Shown: positions 20,743 to 33,399, counted from the first letter of the stretch. The stretch: 64,000 bases of DNA from Kitagawia praeruptora (GCA_037693485.1 CM075348.1:37194501-37258500); one strand, 5' to 3'. Translations and numbers: made by a program. Notes: a model not told the origin generated them from the sequence alone.

Positions 20743-21591
20743 TTGTGTAGAAGAGAGAAAAGAAATTGAAGGTTGAAGAAGAAATTTTGCTTTTCGTAGC
20801 TAGGGTTTCAGGGGTTTAGAGAGTGTAGATGCTTGAGAAATCGAATGAAATGAATCGAATAGATGTGAGATTGTATAAGTATGAAGTACTTGAATTGTCG
20901 ATTAGCAGACTGTTTTGTATCGACAAGTCAGGCATTCGAGAAGTAGAAAACAACTATTCGAGAAGTCAAGAATGGCTTAATCGATAACTCAAGCAGATAG
21001 AAACTAACAGCTGGCAGTTATCTAACTTAGAAATAATTCTAAATTAAATAAAATGTGTTTTTATGAGTGAATTATTTTTTTTTTAGATAAAAATCCAAAA
21101 TCGGTTAAAATTCAGCGAGAATTCAGCCTTTTCAAATGATTCGAGAACTCAAATATAGTGTTCGAGAACTCAATCATTCGAGAACTCAGTTACTATATTC
21201 GAGAAGTCTAGAATTCCTCTATTCGATATCTCAGAAAGACTCTATTCGAGAACTCAAGAGTACTCTAATGAGACTTATTAGAGATGTCGAATAGTGAATC
21301 ATTCGAGAAGTCTGACTTATCGAACTATACCCATCACTCAAAAAAAATTTGATTTTCACTATCTTGTAAAAATTTACCAGACATATTCATTGAAAAATAT
21401 CCTAGCAAATCAAATAGTGATTTTCTCAAAATTTCATAGAAATTTTAAGTTAATAAAAATATGATTTTCAACATATGCAACAGATTTGAAATATTTATAA
21501 ATCATATTTCAGCCAACACTTACTTCAAAAATATTGAGGATTTAGATAAAGTAAGTGTTTACTGCTGCAACAATCTAGATGATGTATTCAC
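20743..21591 (-). promoter_or_regulatory. pol-accessory ORF intergenic region with TCGA array, copy 2
   Basis: Same sequence as 3170-4018. TCGA motifs lie at 20840-21323, with an AT-rich stretch next to the pol stop. No gene seen. Confidence 0.5.
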
Positions 21592-24500
21592 TTAGCCAGA
21601 ATCTGAAGAATTCAGCATTCCAATCTCACTTACCAACCTTGTGAAGGTGGCTTCATCTAATGGCTTAGTGAATATATCAGCTAGTTGTTTATCTGTAGAG
21701 ACATAATGCAACTCAATGGTTCCATTAGTTGCATTTTCTCTTATGAAATGATATCTGATGTCAATGTGCTTTGTTCTAGAATGATTGACAGGATTGGCAA
21801 CTATAGAGATTGCACTTGTGTTGTCACACATGATTGGAATTCTTTCCAACACAAGTCCATAATCTCTAAGTTGATTTCTAATCCAAAGCACTTGAGCACA
21901 GCAACTTCCAGCAGCTATGTATTCAGCCTCAGCTGTAGAAGTTGACACAGATTGTTGCTTCTTGCTATACCAAGAAACTAACCTTTGTCCAAGAAACTGG
22001 CAGCTTCCTGAGGTGCTTTTCCTATCCACTCTGCATCCAGCATAATCAGCATCAGAGTAGCCAACCAGATTGAACCCTGTGTCCTTAGGGTACCATAATC
22101 CCAAGTTAGGAGTGCCCTTCAGATATCTAAAGATCCTTTTTATTGCAATCAAATGTGATTCCTTTGGATTTGATTGAAACCTTGCACACAAGCATGTAGC
22201 AAACATGATGTCTGGCCTACTTGCAGTGAGGTAGAGTAGAGAACCAACCATGCCTCTGTAGACTGAGATATCTACTCTCTTGCCTTTAGCATCTTCATCC
22301 AATTTAGTGGCAGTGGCCATGGGTGTCTTGGCAGGTGAACAATCTTCCAAGTCAAACTTCTTCAATAAATCCTTGATGTACTTGGTTTGACTGATAAAGA
22401 TACCATCCTTCCTTTGATTGACTTGCAACCCTAGAAAGAATGTCAACTCTCCCATCATACTCATCTCATATCTGCTCTGCATGAGTTTAGAGAATTTATC
22501 ACACAGTTTCTCATTTGTAGAACCAAAAATGATATCATCCACATAGATTTGAACTAGGATCATATCATCACCATGCTTCTTGTAAAACAGTGTCTTGTCC
22601 AATGTGCCTCGAGTGAATTGATTTTCAAGAAGAAATTGTGATAGAGTATCATACCATGCTCTTGGAGCTTGCTTAAGTCCATACAGTGCCTTAAGCAATC
22701 TGTAGACAAATTCTGGGAAATGTGGATCCTCAAAGCCAGGTGGTTGTTGCACATAAACCTCTTCTTCCAACTCTCCATTTAGAAATGCACTCTTGACATC
22801 CATTTGATAAACTTTAAAGTTTGAATGAGCAGCAAATGCCAAGAATATTCTAATGGCTTCCAATCTAGCAACAGGGGCAAATATCTCATCATAATCAATG
22901 CCTTCCTGTTGAGAGTATCCTTTTGCAACCAGCCTTGCTTTGTTTCTTATTATTACACCATCTTCATCCATCTTATTCTTCAGAACCCATTTTGTTCCAA
23001 CAATGGTTCTATTCTTTGGTGCAGGCACAAGTTCCCATACTTTGTTCCTTTCAAATTGATTCAGCTCCTCTTGCATGGCAATAATCCAATCTGGATCCAA
23101 CAATGCATCATCAAGTTTCTTAGGCTCAACTTGTGATAGAAAACATCCATAGAGGCACTCATTTTGAGTTGCTCTCCTAGTCCTTACTCCTGCATTAGGA
23201 TCTCCAATGATTTGCTCTGCAGTGTGTGATCTATCCCATTTCCTTGAGTGTTCAGCCTGATTTCTCATCCTTGATGTTGCTTCATCATCCTCATCATGAT
23301 CATCCTCATTTCCTCCCCCTGTGAAGTTGCCATTACTCACAGGTGTGTCTTGGATGCTTGTTTCTTCACTATTGATTGGCACAAATTCTTCTCTTGTATC
23401 ATTATTCACTTGAGTTTGTTGAACTTGAGTTTCAACTCCAGTTTCAGTCTCTTCATCAGAATCATCTAGATTATCAAACTTCAATGGATCTTTGTCTTCA
23501 TCATTGGCTTCTTCTAGTCCAGGTAGTTTGCTGTCATCAAATGTTACATCTGTGCTTTCCATAACTTTCTTTTGACTGATGACATAAACCTTGTATGCAA
23601 TTCTTTCCATAGAATAGCCAAGAAAAATTCCTTCAAATGCTTTTGCATCAAACTTTCCAACATATTCAGAATTGTCCTTAAGTACAAAGCATTTGCTTCC
23701 AAAAGTATGAATATACTTCAGTTTAGGCTTCTTTCCAGTCATCAAGTTGTAAGGAGTCTTTCCAGTGTTTTTGTTGATGAGGGTTCTGTTCTGAATATAA
23801 CATGCAGTGCTCACAGCCTCAGCCCAAAAACATGTGGGCATTTTTGCATCAAGTAACATTGTTCTAGCAGCCTCAATTAGAGTTCTATTCTTTCTCTCAA
23901 CAACTCCATTTTGTTGTGGAGTCCTTGGAGCTGAGAATTGCTGAGAAATGCCATTCTCTTTGCAGAATGCTTCAAGTGTGGCATTTCTGAACTCTGTTCC
24001 ATTATCACTCCTCAATGCAATCACACTTGCATCGTTTGCCTTTGCTTCCTTGTCAACTTTCTTTATATGCTCAATGATTACTTGTGGAGCCTCATCTTTT
24101 GATGCCAGAAATTCTACCCATGTATACCTTGAAAAATCATCAACCATTACCAGGGCATACTTCTTTCTTCCAAGTGACATTATGTTAACAGGCCCAAACA
24201 AATCCATATGGATAAGTTGTAGTGGCTTGGTTACAGATGTCACTGTCTTTGACTTGTGGCTTGATCTCTTCATTTTTCCTTTTTGACAAGCCTCACACAC
24301 TCCTTCTTGGCAGAATTCAAGTGTGGGCATGCCTCTCACTAACTCTCTTTTGACTATAGAATTAATGGCCTTAAAGTTCAGGTGTGATAGTTTCTTGTGC
24401 CACAGCCAACAATCTTCATTTGATGCTTTTGAGTAAAAGCAACAAATTTTGTCCTTGTTTGCAGAGTCCATATTGGCTACAAACAGGCTTCCCTTCCTTA

Positions 24501-24864
24501 CTCCAGATAGAGCAAAATCACCAGTCTTCTTGTGGGTGATCAAACATTCATCTTTGTCAAAATTCACTTTGAATCCTCTATCAGTAAACTGACCAACACT
24601 TAACAGATTATGCTTGAGCCCCTTGACTAGTGCTACATCTTCAATGATGACATTTCCAACTTTCAGCTTGCCATATCCCAATGTGTTACCCATGCTGTCA
24701 TCTCCAAAAGCAACCATTGGGCCAGCCTTTTCCTCATACTGTGATAGCAGGGCCATATCACCAGTCATATGATTTGAGCATCCACTGTCCAAAATCCACA
24801 TGACCTTCTTCTCACTTTCTTTGCCCTGCAAACACAAAGGTATTACTTTTCCTTTGGTACCCAA
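21592..24864 (-). CDS. pol: copia Pol polyprotein, copy 2
   Basis: 1,090 aa, identical to the copy 1 product, including Ile661 (codon ATA centred at 22883) and Asn1044. All protease, integrase, RT and RNase H catalytic residues are retained. The frame is -1 relative to gag, with overlap 24843-24864. Identity to copy 1 and not copy 3 is part of the evidence that this right half of copy 2 descends from element A. Confidence 0.95.
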   Translation of the reverse strand: MGTKGKVIPLCLQGKESEKKVMWILDSGCSNHMTGDMALLSQYEEKAGPMVAFGDDSMGNTLGYGKLKVGNVIIEDVALVKGLKHNLLSVGQFTDRGFKVNFDKDECLITHKKTGDFALSGVRKGSLFVANMDSANKDKICCFYSKASNEDCWLWHKKLSHLNFKAINSIVKRELVRGMPTLEFCQEGVCEACQKGKMKRSSHKSKTVTSVTKPLQLIHMDLFGPVNIMSLGRKKYALVMVDDFSRYTWVEFLASKDEAPQVIIEHIKKVDKEAKANDASVIALRSDNGTEFRNATLEAFCKENGISQQFSAPRTPQQNGVVERKNRTLIEAARTMLLDAKMPTCFWAEAVSTACYIQNRTLINKNTGKTPYNLMTGKKPKLKYIHTFGSKCFVLKDNSEYVGKFDAKAFEGIFLGYSMERIAYKVYVISQKKVMESTDVTFDDSKLPGLEEANDEDKDPLKFDNLDDSDEETETGVETQVQQTQVNNDTREEFVPINSEETSIQDTPVSNGNFTGGGNEDDHDEDDEATSRMRNQAEHSRKWDRSHTAEQIIGDPNAGVRTRRATQNECLYGCFLSQVEPKKLDDALLDPDWIIAMQEELNQFERNKVWELVPAPKNRTIVGTKWVLKNKMDEDGVIIRNKARLVAKGYSQQEGIDYDEIFAPVARLEAIRIFLAFAAHSNFKVYQMDVKSAFLNGELEEEVYVQQPPGFEDPHFPEFVYRLLKALYGLKQAPRAWYDTLSQFLLENQFTRGTLDKTLFYKKHGDDMILVQIYVDDIIFGSTNEKLCDKFSKLMQSRYEMSMMGELTFFLGLQVNQRKDGIFISQTKYIKDLLKKFDLEDCSPAKTPMATATKLDEDAKGKRVDISVYRGMVGSLLYLTASRPDIMFATCLCARFQSNPKESHLIAIKRIFRYLKGTPNLGLWYPKDTGFNLVGYSDADYAGCRVDRKSTSGSCQFLGQRLVSWYSKKQQSVSTSTAEAEYIAAGSCCAQVLWIRNQLRDYGLVLERIPIMCDNTSAISIVANPVNHSRTKHIDIRYHFIRENATNGTIELHYVSTDKQLADIFTKPLDEATFTRLVSEIGMLNSSDSG

Positions 24865-27350
24865 ACAAGTTTGGGTCCATGTGACTTAGAGACAGTTTTA
24901 TCATAAACAACATGCTTGTTAACTTTCTTAGTGTCATTCTTCTTGTCACTGTTGGAAGTCTTAGAACCTGAGGTTTCAGACTTAGGTGACAAAGGTACCT
25001 TCCTAGCTTTAGGAGGACTTGAAGACTTTGACCTTGTGTAGTGTGTGTGAGAATTGTGACTGATACAACCATCAATGAACTGTCTTCTTAAATTAAAACA
25101 ACTAGTCATAACATTCATATTGCATGGCATACAGTCAAATTTATCACAGAAGGGTGCATCTCTATGTCTTAGAGGCACAGAACAATCATAGAAAGGTTTA
25201 GACACACTACCAACAGGTTTCTTGCATGCATGAGTTAGATGGTTGGTACTGAAACAGTTCTGACAAGTTTTCCTAGGGGCATTAGGCATATAAGCATAGT
25301 TGTTATCCTTGTTAATCCCTAACTTGCCATTTCTGTTCTGTTTCTTTTTAGTCACTTCCTTTTCTGATTCACTCTTCCCAGCTAATACAAACTTAACAAA
25401 CTTCTTAGGTCTTGGCCTATCAACTACTGGCTTCTTGGTCTTTGACTTGGCACTCTCACCCTTAGAGGATGCTTGCTGTTCACTAGATTGTGCCTCATCC
25501 TCATCATTCAACATTTGCTTGATGAGTAAGGCATCCTCATCAATTTCAAATGTTGATTCCTTAAAAATTGGATTTTCAGTTTTTCTCAAAATGTGAGGCA
25601 CTTTCTCATGAACAGCTGTGTCCTCTTCGATGACAGCATAGCCTTTCCTTTGTTTGAGAGAGTCATAGTCAAGTCCAATAGCTGCTTTAGGTTTAGCTTC
25701 AATTTTCTCACAGTAGGATTGCACTAAACCAGATGATTTCTTGAAAGTTTTAAGTTTGAATTCATTCTCAGCTAATTCATCCCTAAGAGCCTTCTCTACT
25801 TGACTAGCACATAGAACCTTGTTCTCCAAATATTCAACTTCTTTCTTAAGGTTTTCTACTTGCATAGCAGTTAGCTCAAGTTCCTCATTCTTTTTGGTTA
25901 ATACTTCATTTCTAGTAGACAGTTTAGCAATCTCCTCATTAGCAGCAGTCATACTAGTATGAATATTAAACATTTCAACAGATAATTGTTCAATCATGGA
26001 TTTGTATTCAGAAACAGACATGTCTATAGTAGTGAGAGATGGTACCTGAGAATCAGATGAAGATGAGTCATCCTTGGAGTTGGCCATCAAGGCATAATTG
26101 CAGAATTCTTGTTCCTCTTCATCACTCTCAGAATCATCCCAACACTTCCCTTCAGCTATGTAGGCCTTACCATGTGTCTGCTTTTTCAGAAGGGCCTCAT
26201 ACTTAGCTTCTAGCTCAAGATAATCTCTATCCTTCTTTTTAGGCTTCTTGCATTCACTGGCAAAATGCCCTAGGTCATTGCATCTATAACACCTTACAGA
26301 TGACCTATCCACATAACCGGTTTTGAACTTATTTCTGTTTGGTTTCACAGGTGCCATGTTCTTGTTGGCTGAATGGTTTTGAGTTTTGGGTTTGAAGGGT
26401 TGATTTCTTTTAAATCTGATGTTTGGAAATTTTCTGGCCATGAAAGCATATGAAGTATTTTCCATCCCATCAAGTTCTTCCAGAGTGTAAAACTCCTCTT
26501 CTTCTTCCTCCTTTTCCTCAACAGGTTCACTCACCCCAGCTTCAGTTTCTTCATCATCTGCCACCTCCTCTATCCTTAGTTGGCTTGTAGATGCTTCTAG
26601 GTCCAGGATGGATTTGTTGACAATCAAGGCACATGATGTGTTTATCATCCTACCTTGGTTTTCTTGGATAGCCCTCTTCTGAAGCAACTCAAGTTCATGA
26701 GTCTTTAGGACTCCATAGAGTACATCATAGGTGACTTTGTTCAAATCTCTCTCTCTTAGAGAAATGACTCTTTGCTCCAGATGATTTGGTGAAGACAACA
26801 GAAATTTCATATTTAACTCCTTGGTGCTGTAAACCTTTCCATTCATCTGCAACTCAGTAACTAGCTTGTGAAACCTTTCAAACATCTCAGTGATGCTTTC
26901 CTTGGGCTGTGCCATGAAAGCTTCATACTGTGTGACCAGTATCTGTTTCCTGTTTTCTTTAACCTCATCAGTCCCTTCACACAACACCTCAATGTGATCC
27001 CACATCTCTTTAGCAGACGTGCATGATGCAATGTTTGCAAACATTGACATATCCATGGAATCAATGATGAGCAACATGAGGTGGCTGTCAAGAGCAACTT
27101 TCTCCCTTTCTGACTCTGTCCACTTTGATGGATCCTTGGCCTCATAAGCTCTAGGGATTGTTATGGTTCCAACGGTCTTCTCTGGTATCTCTTGTTGTGG
27201 AACAAAAGGACCATTCTTGAGAATCTCAGGATACAAGGGATGAGAGGCTTTGATGAACAACATCATCTTTATCTTCCAGAGGTTGAAGTTTTCTTTATCA
27301 AACTTAGGGACCTTCACCGTTCCTGTAGTCTTTGGTGTATTCGAACTCAT
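24843..27350 (-). CDS. gag: copia Gag, copy 2
   Basis: 835 aa from MSSNTPK, identical to copy 1 as far as seen, with both CCHC knuckles intact. The start is 45 bp inside the 5' LTR, so the mRNA leader consists almost wholly of LTR sequence. An in-frame extension of 60 codons reaches into the LTR but is absent in copy 3. Confidence 0.93.
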   Translation of the reverse strand: MSSNTPKTTGTVKVPKFDKENFNLWKIKMMLFIKASHPLYPEILKNGPFVPQQEIPEKTVGTITIPRAYEAKDPSKWTESEREKVALDSHLMLLIIDSMDMSMFANIASCTSAKEMWDHIEVLCEGTDEVKENRKQILVTQYEAFMAQPKESITEMFERFHKLVTELQMNGKVYSTKELNMKFLLSSPNHLEQRVISLRERDLNKVTYDVLYGVLKTHELELLQKRAIQENQGRMINTSCALIVNKSILDLEASTSQLRIEEVADDEETEAGVSEPVEEKEEEEEEFYTLEELDGMENTSYAFMARKFPNIRFKRNQPFKPKTQNHSANKNMAPVKPNRNKFKTGYVDRSSVRCYRCNDLGHFASECKKPKKKDRDYLELEAKYEALLKKQTHGKAYIAEGKCWDDSESDEEEQEFCNYALMANSKDDSSSSDSQVPSLTTIDMSVSEYKSMIEQLSVEMFNIHTSMTAANEEIAKLSTRNEVLTKKNEELELTAMQVENLKKEVEYLENKVLCASQVEKALRDELAENEFKLKTFKKSSGLVQSYCEKIEAKPKAAIGLDYDSLKQRKGYAVIEEDTAVHEKVPHILRKTENPIFKESTFEIDEDALLIKQMLNDEDEAQSSEQQASSKGESAKSKTKKPVVDRPRPKKFVKFVLAGKSESEKEVTKKKQNRNGKLGINKDNNYAYMPNAPRKTCQNCFSTNHLTHACKKPVGSVSKPFYDCSVPLRHRDAPFCDKFDCMPCNMNVMTSCFNLRRQFIDGCISHNSHTHYTRSKSSSPPKARKVPLSPKSETSGSKTSNSDKKNDTKKVNKHVVYDKTVSKSHGPKLVWVPKEK

Positions 27351-27381
27351 GATCGTTTCTCTGTTTTTGAATAAACAGCCC

Positions 27382-27393
27382 GCTCTGATACCA
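27382..27393 (-). other. Primer binding site, copy 2
   Basis: TGGTATCAGAGC on the minus strand, full 12-nt match to plant tRNA-iMet, two bases from the LTR. Confidence 0.92.
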
Positions 27394-27395
27394 CT

Positions 27396-28684
27396 TGTTG
27401 AGTATTGAACACGGTAAAAGAATACAGAGGGGGGGTGAATGGATTCTTGAACTTTTCTTGGATTGAGTCTGTGTAGCAGATAAGTGCCTGTGTGTGCAGA
27501 AATTAAGGTGCGGATAAATAAACAACACAAGACACAATATCACTTTAATCTAATGTATATTAGATAAAGGTTGCTACAATCTGTGAATACAAATGGTAGT
27601 ATTCTCAGCTTCGTTTTTCTCAGAGAGATATAGCTTACAGTGTATGAAAAACTTGACTCACAAAGTTACTAAGTTATGAAGTGAGGCTGTGTCCTTATAG
27701 AACATGGATACAGCCTGCTTACTACAAATAAGGTAGCTAAAACACATTACTTTCTAGTCTGTCTATCCTTTTTGAGTAAGTGTCCAAACGGTTACAGATT
27801 TGACTTTGCAAAGCCTGTTTAGATCCACTTCTTTAGCTCCTTGTCTCTTCTATATCTCTCCAAGCTTCCTTGTAGGCTTTCCAGAGCACGTTACAGGTTG
27901 TGGTCCATAAAGTGCATTGGCTTGTTGCAGGTTTCTGACTTGTACAATTTCTTCAGTATTTTGTCTCCAAGAATGTATTCGAGAAGTGACTAAGTAAGTG
28001 ATTCGAGAACTAGAATTGACTTGATCGATAACTCTGAGTTCTCGAATACTGTTATAGTGACATATCGAACCACTTCTCGAATAGCTCTTTTCCATCAGGA
28101 TTCCTTGAGTTGTCGAATAGAGCATTTGACTTATCGAATCCTCGAGTTGTCGAATAGCTTTCTGAGTCTTTGAGATATCGAATGGAACTTTGACTTGTTG
28201 ACTCTTTGAGAACTCGAATACCATCTTGACTTGTTGACTTCTTGAGTTCTCGAATAGAGTAGTAGACATATCGAATCCCTGAGATATCGAATGAGATATC
28301 GAACAGTGTATTCAGAGATATCGAATAGTGTCTTGAGATATCGAATCTCTGACTTCTCAAATGCTGGACTTCTCGAATAGACAAATATACTTCTCGAATT
28401 GGTACTTAGGCAAATTCTTCATTTCTTCAAATCCCAACTGTGATTATTTGGCAGTCTTTAACTCCTTGCTTGAGGCATGAACCATGGAACTTCTTTCAAG
28501 CATTATTCTAGACTCTATTTGTACAGTTACACAACTAGGATTTGATGCCTATTACAAGTACAATACAAACAGAAACTCTACAACTAGAGGTTCCCTCAGT
28601 TAAGAGGTCATGTAAGTAATGCAAAGCATTACAAACAATTAGGCTTGTTATTAGATGTATACAGGCATGCCTCTGTAACTAACA
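27396..28684 (-). repeat. 5' LTR of copy 2
   Basis: 1,289 bp, TGTT...AACA, same sequence as the 5' LTR of copy 1. It joins gaaatgtata at 28685. It carries copy-1 variants (ttttccatc, ctcaaatg), whereas the 3' LTR of the same copy carries copy-3 variants. LTR-LTR divergence within copy 2 therefore must not be used for dating. Confidence 0.93.
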
Positions 28685-30187
28685 GAAATGTATAATTTGT
28701 TTTAACAGAAATTAATATTTAGATATATTATGTAATACAGCAAGATTCTATTAAGTGTTTTGTTAGTTATTTTGAAATTGTAATACTACTTTAGTAGATA
28801 TTTATATTAAAATTTCTACTAAATATTTTATTGATCTAAAATAAGTTTTGAATATAGTTAGACAAAAGTACAACACTATAAATGATTCATCAAAAATTTA
28901 AGAAAATCCATAGAATTTTTTTTGAATTAAAATTCAATTTTGTATAACATGTCTTTTAAAATAATTCTCGAAAGAATCTCAAAAAGATAATAAAAGGAAA
29001 TAAATTGATATTTGAATCACGTAAGAGAATCTTGGTGTATTAGACAATATTTTTTTATGTAACTTAATCTCAAAAGAAATGTATAGTTTTTTTTAAATGT
29101 ATAAAAACATTATGCAACCCACCAAAATTCTCTTAGGTGTTTTGTTAATTATTTTTAAATTGTAGTATTATTTAATTAGATGTTTATATTAACTTTTTTT
29201 AAACTTTTGAGATTTTTCAAACTATTATAATATTTTTAATTAAAATAATATTTTTAATTTTTGAGATTTTTACGAATTATAATTTAATTTTTTTTTAAAC
29301 ACGTAAGAGAATCTTGGTGTGTAACATAATATTTCTAAATATAACATAATTTTAGAAGATATGTACAATTTTTGTATTTAAAAAAATATATAGAAATATT
29401 TTGTAATATACCAAGATTCTCTTAGGTATTTTGTTAATTTTTTTGAAATCGTAATATTACTTTTTTATATATTTATATTATTGTTTTAAAATAAGTTTTG
29501 AATATAGGTAGGTACAAGTACAACACAATAAATGATTCATCAAAATATTATGTAACCCACCAAGATTCTCTTAGGTATTTTGTTAAATATTTTAAAATTG
29601 TAATATTATTTTATTAAATATTTATATTAATTTTTTTAAGACTTTTGAGATTGTTCAAAGTATTGTAATATTTTTATTTTTTAAGATTTTTCAAATAAGA
29701 ATTTAATTTTTTTTTAAAACACATAAGAGAATCTTGGCGTGTAATATAATATTTCTAAATATAACTTAATTTTAGAAGAAATGCATAATTTTTTTATAAA
29801 AAAATTAAATATTTAGAAATATTATGTAATATACCAAGATTTTCTTAGGTGTTTTGTTAATTACTCTGAAATCGTAATACTACTTTATTAGATATTTATA
29901 TTAAAATTCTACTAAATATTTTATCGATCTAAAATAAGTTTTGAATGTAGTTAGACATAAGTACAACACTATAAATGATTCAACGAAAATTTATGAAAAT
30001 CCATAGAATTTTTTGTTGAATTTGAAATTTAATTTCATAGCATGTCTTTTAAAATAATTCTCGAAGAAAAGGAAATAAATTAATATAATGATTTGAAATA
30101 CATAAGAGAATCTTGGTGTATTAAACGATATTTTTATATGTAACTTAATTTTCAAAGAAATGTATTGTTTTTTCTTTTAAATGTATA

Positions 30188-30343
30188 AAAAAGGAAAATG
30201 TTATTTTCAGAGCAAATTTTTAATTTCCACAGAGTTGTTTGTGAGCTATTGTATTAGAATATGCTACAAATTGTCAATGCAAGTCGAATATGACAACTCT
30301 GAAAATAAAAAAAAATGCACTGGAAATCATTTCCCTACAAAAA
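30188..30343. mobile_element. Small MITE-like insertion, second spacer
   Basis: Duplicate of the insertion at 12615-12770, carried along with the spacer. Confidence 0.5.
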
Positions 30344-32103
30344 TTATGTAACCCACCAAGATTCTGTTAGGTGTTTTGTTAATTATTTTAAAATTGTACT
30401 ATTATTTTATTAGATATTTATATTAAAGTTTTTTAAACTTTTCATATTCTTCAAAGTAATATAATATTTTTATTTAAAATAATATTTTTAATTTTTGAGA
30501 TTTTTTCAAATTAGAATTTATTTTTTGAAACACGTAAAAGAATCCTGGTGTGTAACATAATATTTCTAAATATAACTTATTTTTAGAAGAAATGTATAAT
30601 TTTTTTTAACAGAAATAAATATTTAGATATATTATGTAATACAGCAAGATTCTATTAAGTGTTTTGTTAGTTATTTTGAAATTGTAATACTACTTTAGTA
30701 GATATTTATATTAAAATTTCTACTAAATATTTTATTGATCTAAAATAAGTTTTGAATATAGTTAGACAAAAGTACAACACTATAAATGATTCATTAAAAA
30801 TTTAAGAAAATCCATAGAATTTTTTTTTAATTAAAATTCAATTTTGTATAACATGTCTTTTAAAATAATTCTCGAAAGAATCTTAAAAAGATAATAAAAG
30901 GAAATAAATTGATATTTGAATCACGTAAGAGAATCTTGGTGTATTAGACAATATTTTTTTATGTAACTTAATCTCAAAAGAAATGTATAGTTTTTTTTAA
31001 ATGTATAAAAACATTATGCAACCCACCAAAATTCTCTTAGGTGTTTTGTTAATTATTTTTAAATTGTAGTATTATTTAATTAGATGTTTATATTAACTTT
31101 TTTTTAAACTTTTGAGATTTTTCAAACTATTATAATATTTTTACCTAAAATAATATTTTTAATTTTTGAGATTTTTACGAATTAGAATTTAATTTTTTTT
31201 GAAACACGTAAGAGAATCTTGGTGTGCAACATAATATTTCTAAATATAACATAATTTTAGAAGATATCTACAATTTTTGTATTTAAAAATATATATAGAA
31301 ATATTATGTAATATACCAAGATTCTCTTAGGTATTTTGTTAATTTTTGTGAAATCGTAATATTACTTTTTTATATATTTATATTATTGTTCTAAAATAAG
31401 TTTTGAATATAGGTAGATACAAGTACAACACAATAAATGATTCATCGAAAATTTAAGAAAATCTACATAATTTTTTTTGAGTTGGAATTCAATTGTTTGA
31501 TAGCATATTTTTTTAAAAAATTCTCTAAAAAAGATAATAAAAGGAAATAAATTGATATAATAAGTTGCAACAAGTAAGAGAATCTTGGTGTAGTGAATGA
31601 TATTTTTATATGTAAAATGTATAGTTTTTTTAAAATGTATAAAAATATTATGTAAACTACCAAGATTTTCTTAGGTATTTTGTTAATTACTTTAAAATCG
31701 TATTATTACTTTATTTAAATTCATTAAATAATATCTTATTAAGTGTTTCAATTTAAGAAAAATGGACTGTACAAGGTATTTAATAAAGACGAGATTCTTT
31801 TGTGTGTTCTTGTATAATTTAAACATTTATTTGATTATAAGTTTTGTGTGTTAGATTTTTAATGTAAGATTTTGTTAAGACTATAAATTCATTAATATGA
31901 TCATATTAGTGTTTTTGTTAAGAATCTGTTAAGATTCTGTTAAGACTATATATATAAGAAAAGTATATATTGCAGAGATGAGACATTATGATAATGTATT
32001 ATGTTGCCATATTTAATTATTGATTTTGATAGGGAATGTTCGATCTTTAAAAAAATGGTAATTTAATCAGAATCAATTGATTGATATGCAATCTTATTAC
32101 ATT

Positions 32104-32108
32104 ATTTT
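32104..32108. other. Target site duplication, left of copy 3
   Basis: ATTTT immediately before the LTR. It matches ATTTT at 46258-46262 and is a 5-bp duplication as expected for copia integrase. Confidence 0.8.
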
Positions 32109-33399
32109 TGTTGAGTATTGAACACGGTAAAAGAATACAGAGGGGGGGTGTGAATGGATTCTTGAACTTTTCTTGGATTGAGTCTGTGTAGCAGATAAGT
32201 GCCTGTGTGTGCAGAAATTAAGGTGCGGATAAATAAACAACACAAGACACAATATCACTTTAATCTAATGTATATTAGATAAAGGTTGCTACAATCTGTG
32301 AATACAAATGGTAGTATTCTCAGCTTCGTTTTTCTCAGAGAGATATAGCTTACAGTGTATGAAAAACTTGACTCACAAAGTTACTAAGTTATGAAGTGAG
32401 ACTGTGTCCTTATAGAACATGGATACAGCCTGCTTACTACAAATAAGGTAGCTAAAACACATTACTTTCTAGTCTGTCTATCCTTTTTGAGTAAGTGTCC
32501 AAACGGTTACAGATTTGACTTTGCAAAGCCTGTTTAGATCCACTTCTTTAGCTCCTTGTCTCTTCTATATCTCTCCAAGCTTCCTTGTAGGCTTTCCAGA
32601 GCACGTTACAGGTTGTGGTCCATAAAGTGCATTGGCTTGTTGCAGGTTTCTGACTTGTACAATTTCTTCAGTATTTTGTCTCCAAGAATGTATTCGAGAA
32701 GTGACTAAGTAAGTGATTCGAGAACTAGAATTGACTTGATCGATAACTCTGAGTTCTCGAATACTGTTATAGTGACATATCGAACCACTTCTCGAATAGC
32801 TCTTTTCAATCAGGATTCCTTGAGTTGTCGAATAGAGCATTTGACTTATCGAATCCTCGAGTTGTCGAATAGCTTTCTGAGTCTTTGAGATATCGAATGG
32901 AACTTTGACTTGTTGACTCTTTGAGAACTCGAATACCATCTTAACTTGTTGACTTCTTGAGTTCTCGAATAGAGTAGTAGACATATCGAATCCCTGAGAT
33001 ATCGAATGAGATATCGAACAGTGTATTCAGAGATATCGAATAGTGTCTTGAGATATCGAATCTCTGACTTCTCGAATGCTGGACTTCTCGAATAGACAAA
33101 TATACTTCTCGAATTGGTACTTAGGCAAATTCTTCATTTCTTCAAATCCCAACTGTGATTATTTGGCAGTCTTTAACTCCTTGCTTGAGGCATGAACCAT
33201 GGAACTTCTTTCAAGCATTATTCTAGACTCTATTTGTACAGTTACACAACTAGGATTTGATGCCTATTACAAGTACAATACAAACAGAAACTCTACAACT
33301 AGAGGTTCCCTCAGTTAAGAGGTCATGTAAGTAATGCAAAGCATTACAAACAATTAGGCTTGTTATTAGATGTATACAGGCATGCCTCTGTAACTAACA
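32109..33399 (-). repeat. 3' LTR of copy 3
   Basis: 1,291 bp, TGTT...AACA, preceded by the ATTTT target duplication and followed by the polypurine tract at 33400. Confidence 0.93.

Larger units (their letters stand above)
14536..28684 (-). mobile_element. Ty1/copia (Sirevirus-like) retrotransposon, copy 2 (recombinant), complete
   Basis: 14,149 bp with both LTRs, PBS, PPT, gag, pol and a split accessory ORF. The flanks do not form a target duplication: left ATTTT (as copy 3), right GAAAT (as copy 1). Diagnostic bases up to 18,879 match copy 3 (17,692; 17,978; 17,992; 18,029; 18,424; 18,879). From 19,798 onward they match copy 1. The simplest reading is an unequal crossover product. It inherits both the accessory-ORF stop of copy 3 and the RT change of copy 1. 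Confidence 0.92.
28685..32108. repeat. AT-rich 3.42 kb spacer, second copy
   Basis: Same length and, by eye, same sequence as 11112-14535, displaced by exactly 17,573 bp. No gene. Near identity of non-element DNA shows that the array grew by duplicating host DNA along with the element, not by separate transposition. Confidence 0.88.

Noticed and set aside
1..28684. Array explained by three separate transpositions into nearby sites
   Set aside because: The 3.42 kb spacer is duplicated with the element at a constant offset, and the copy 2 flanks do not match each other.
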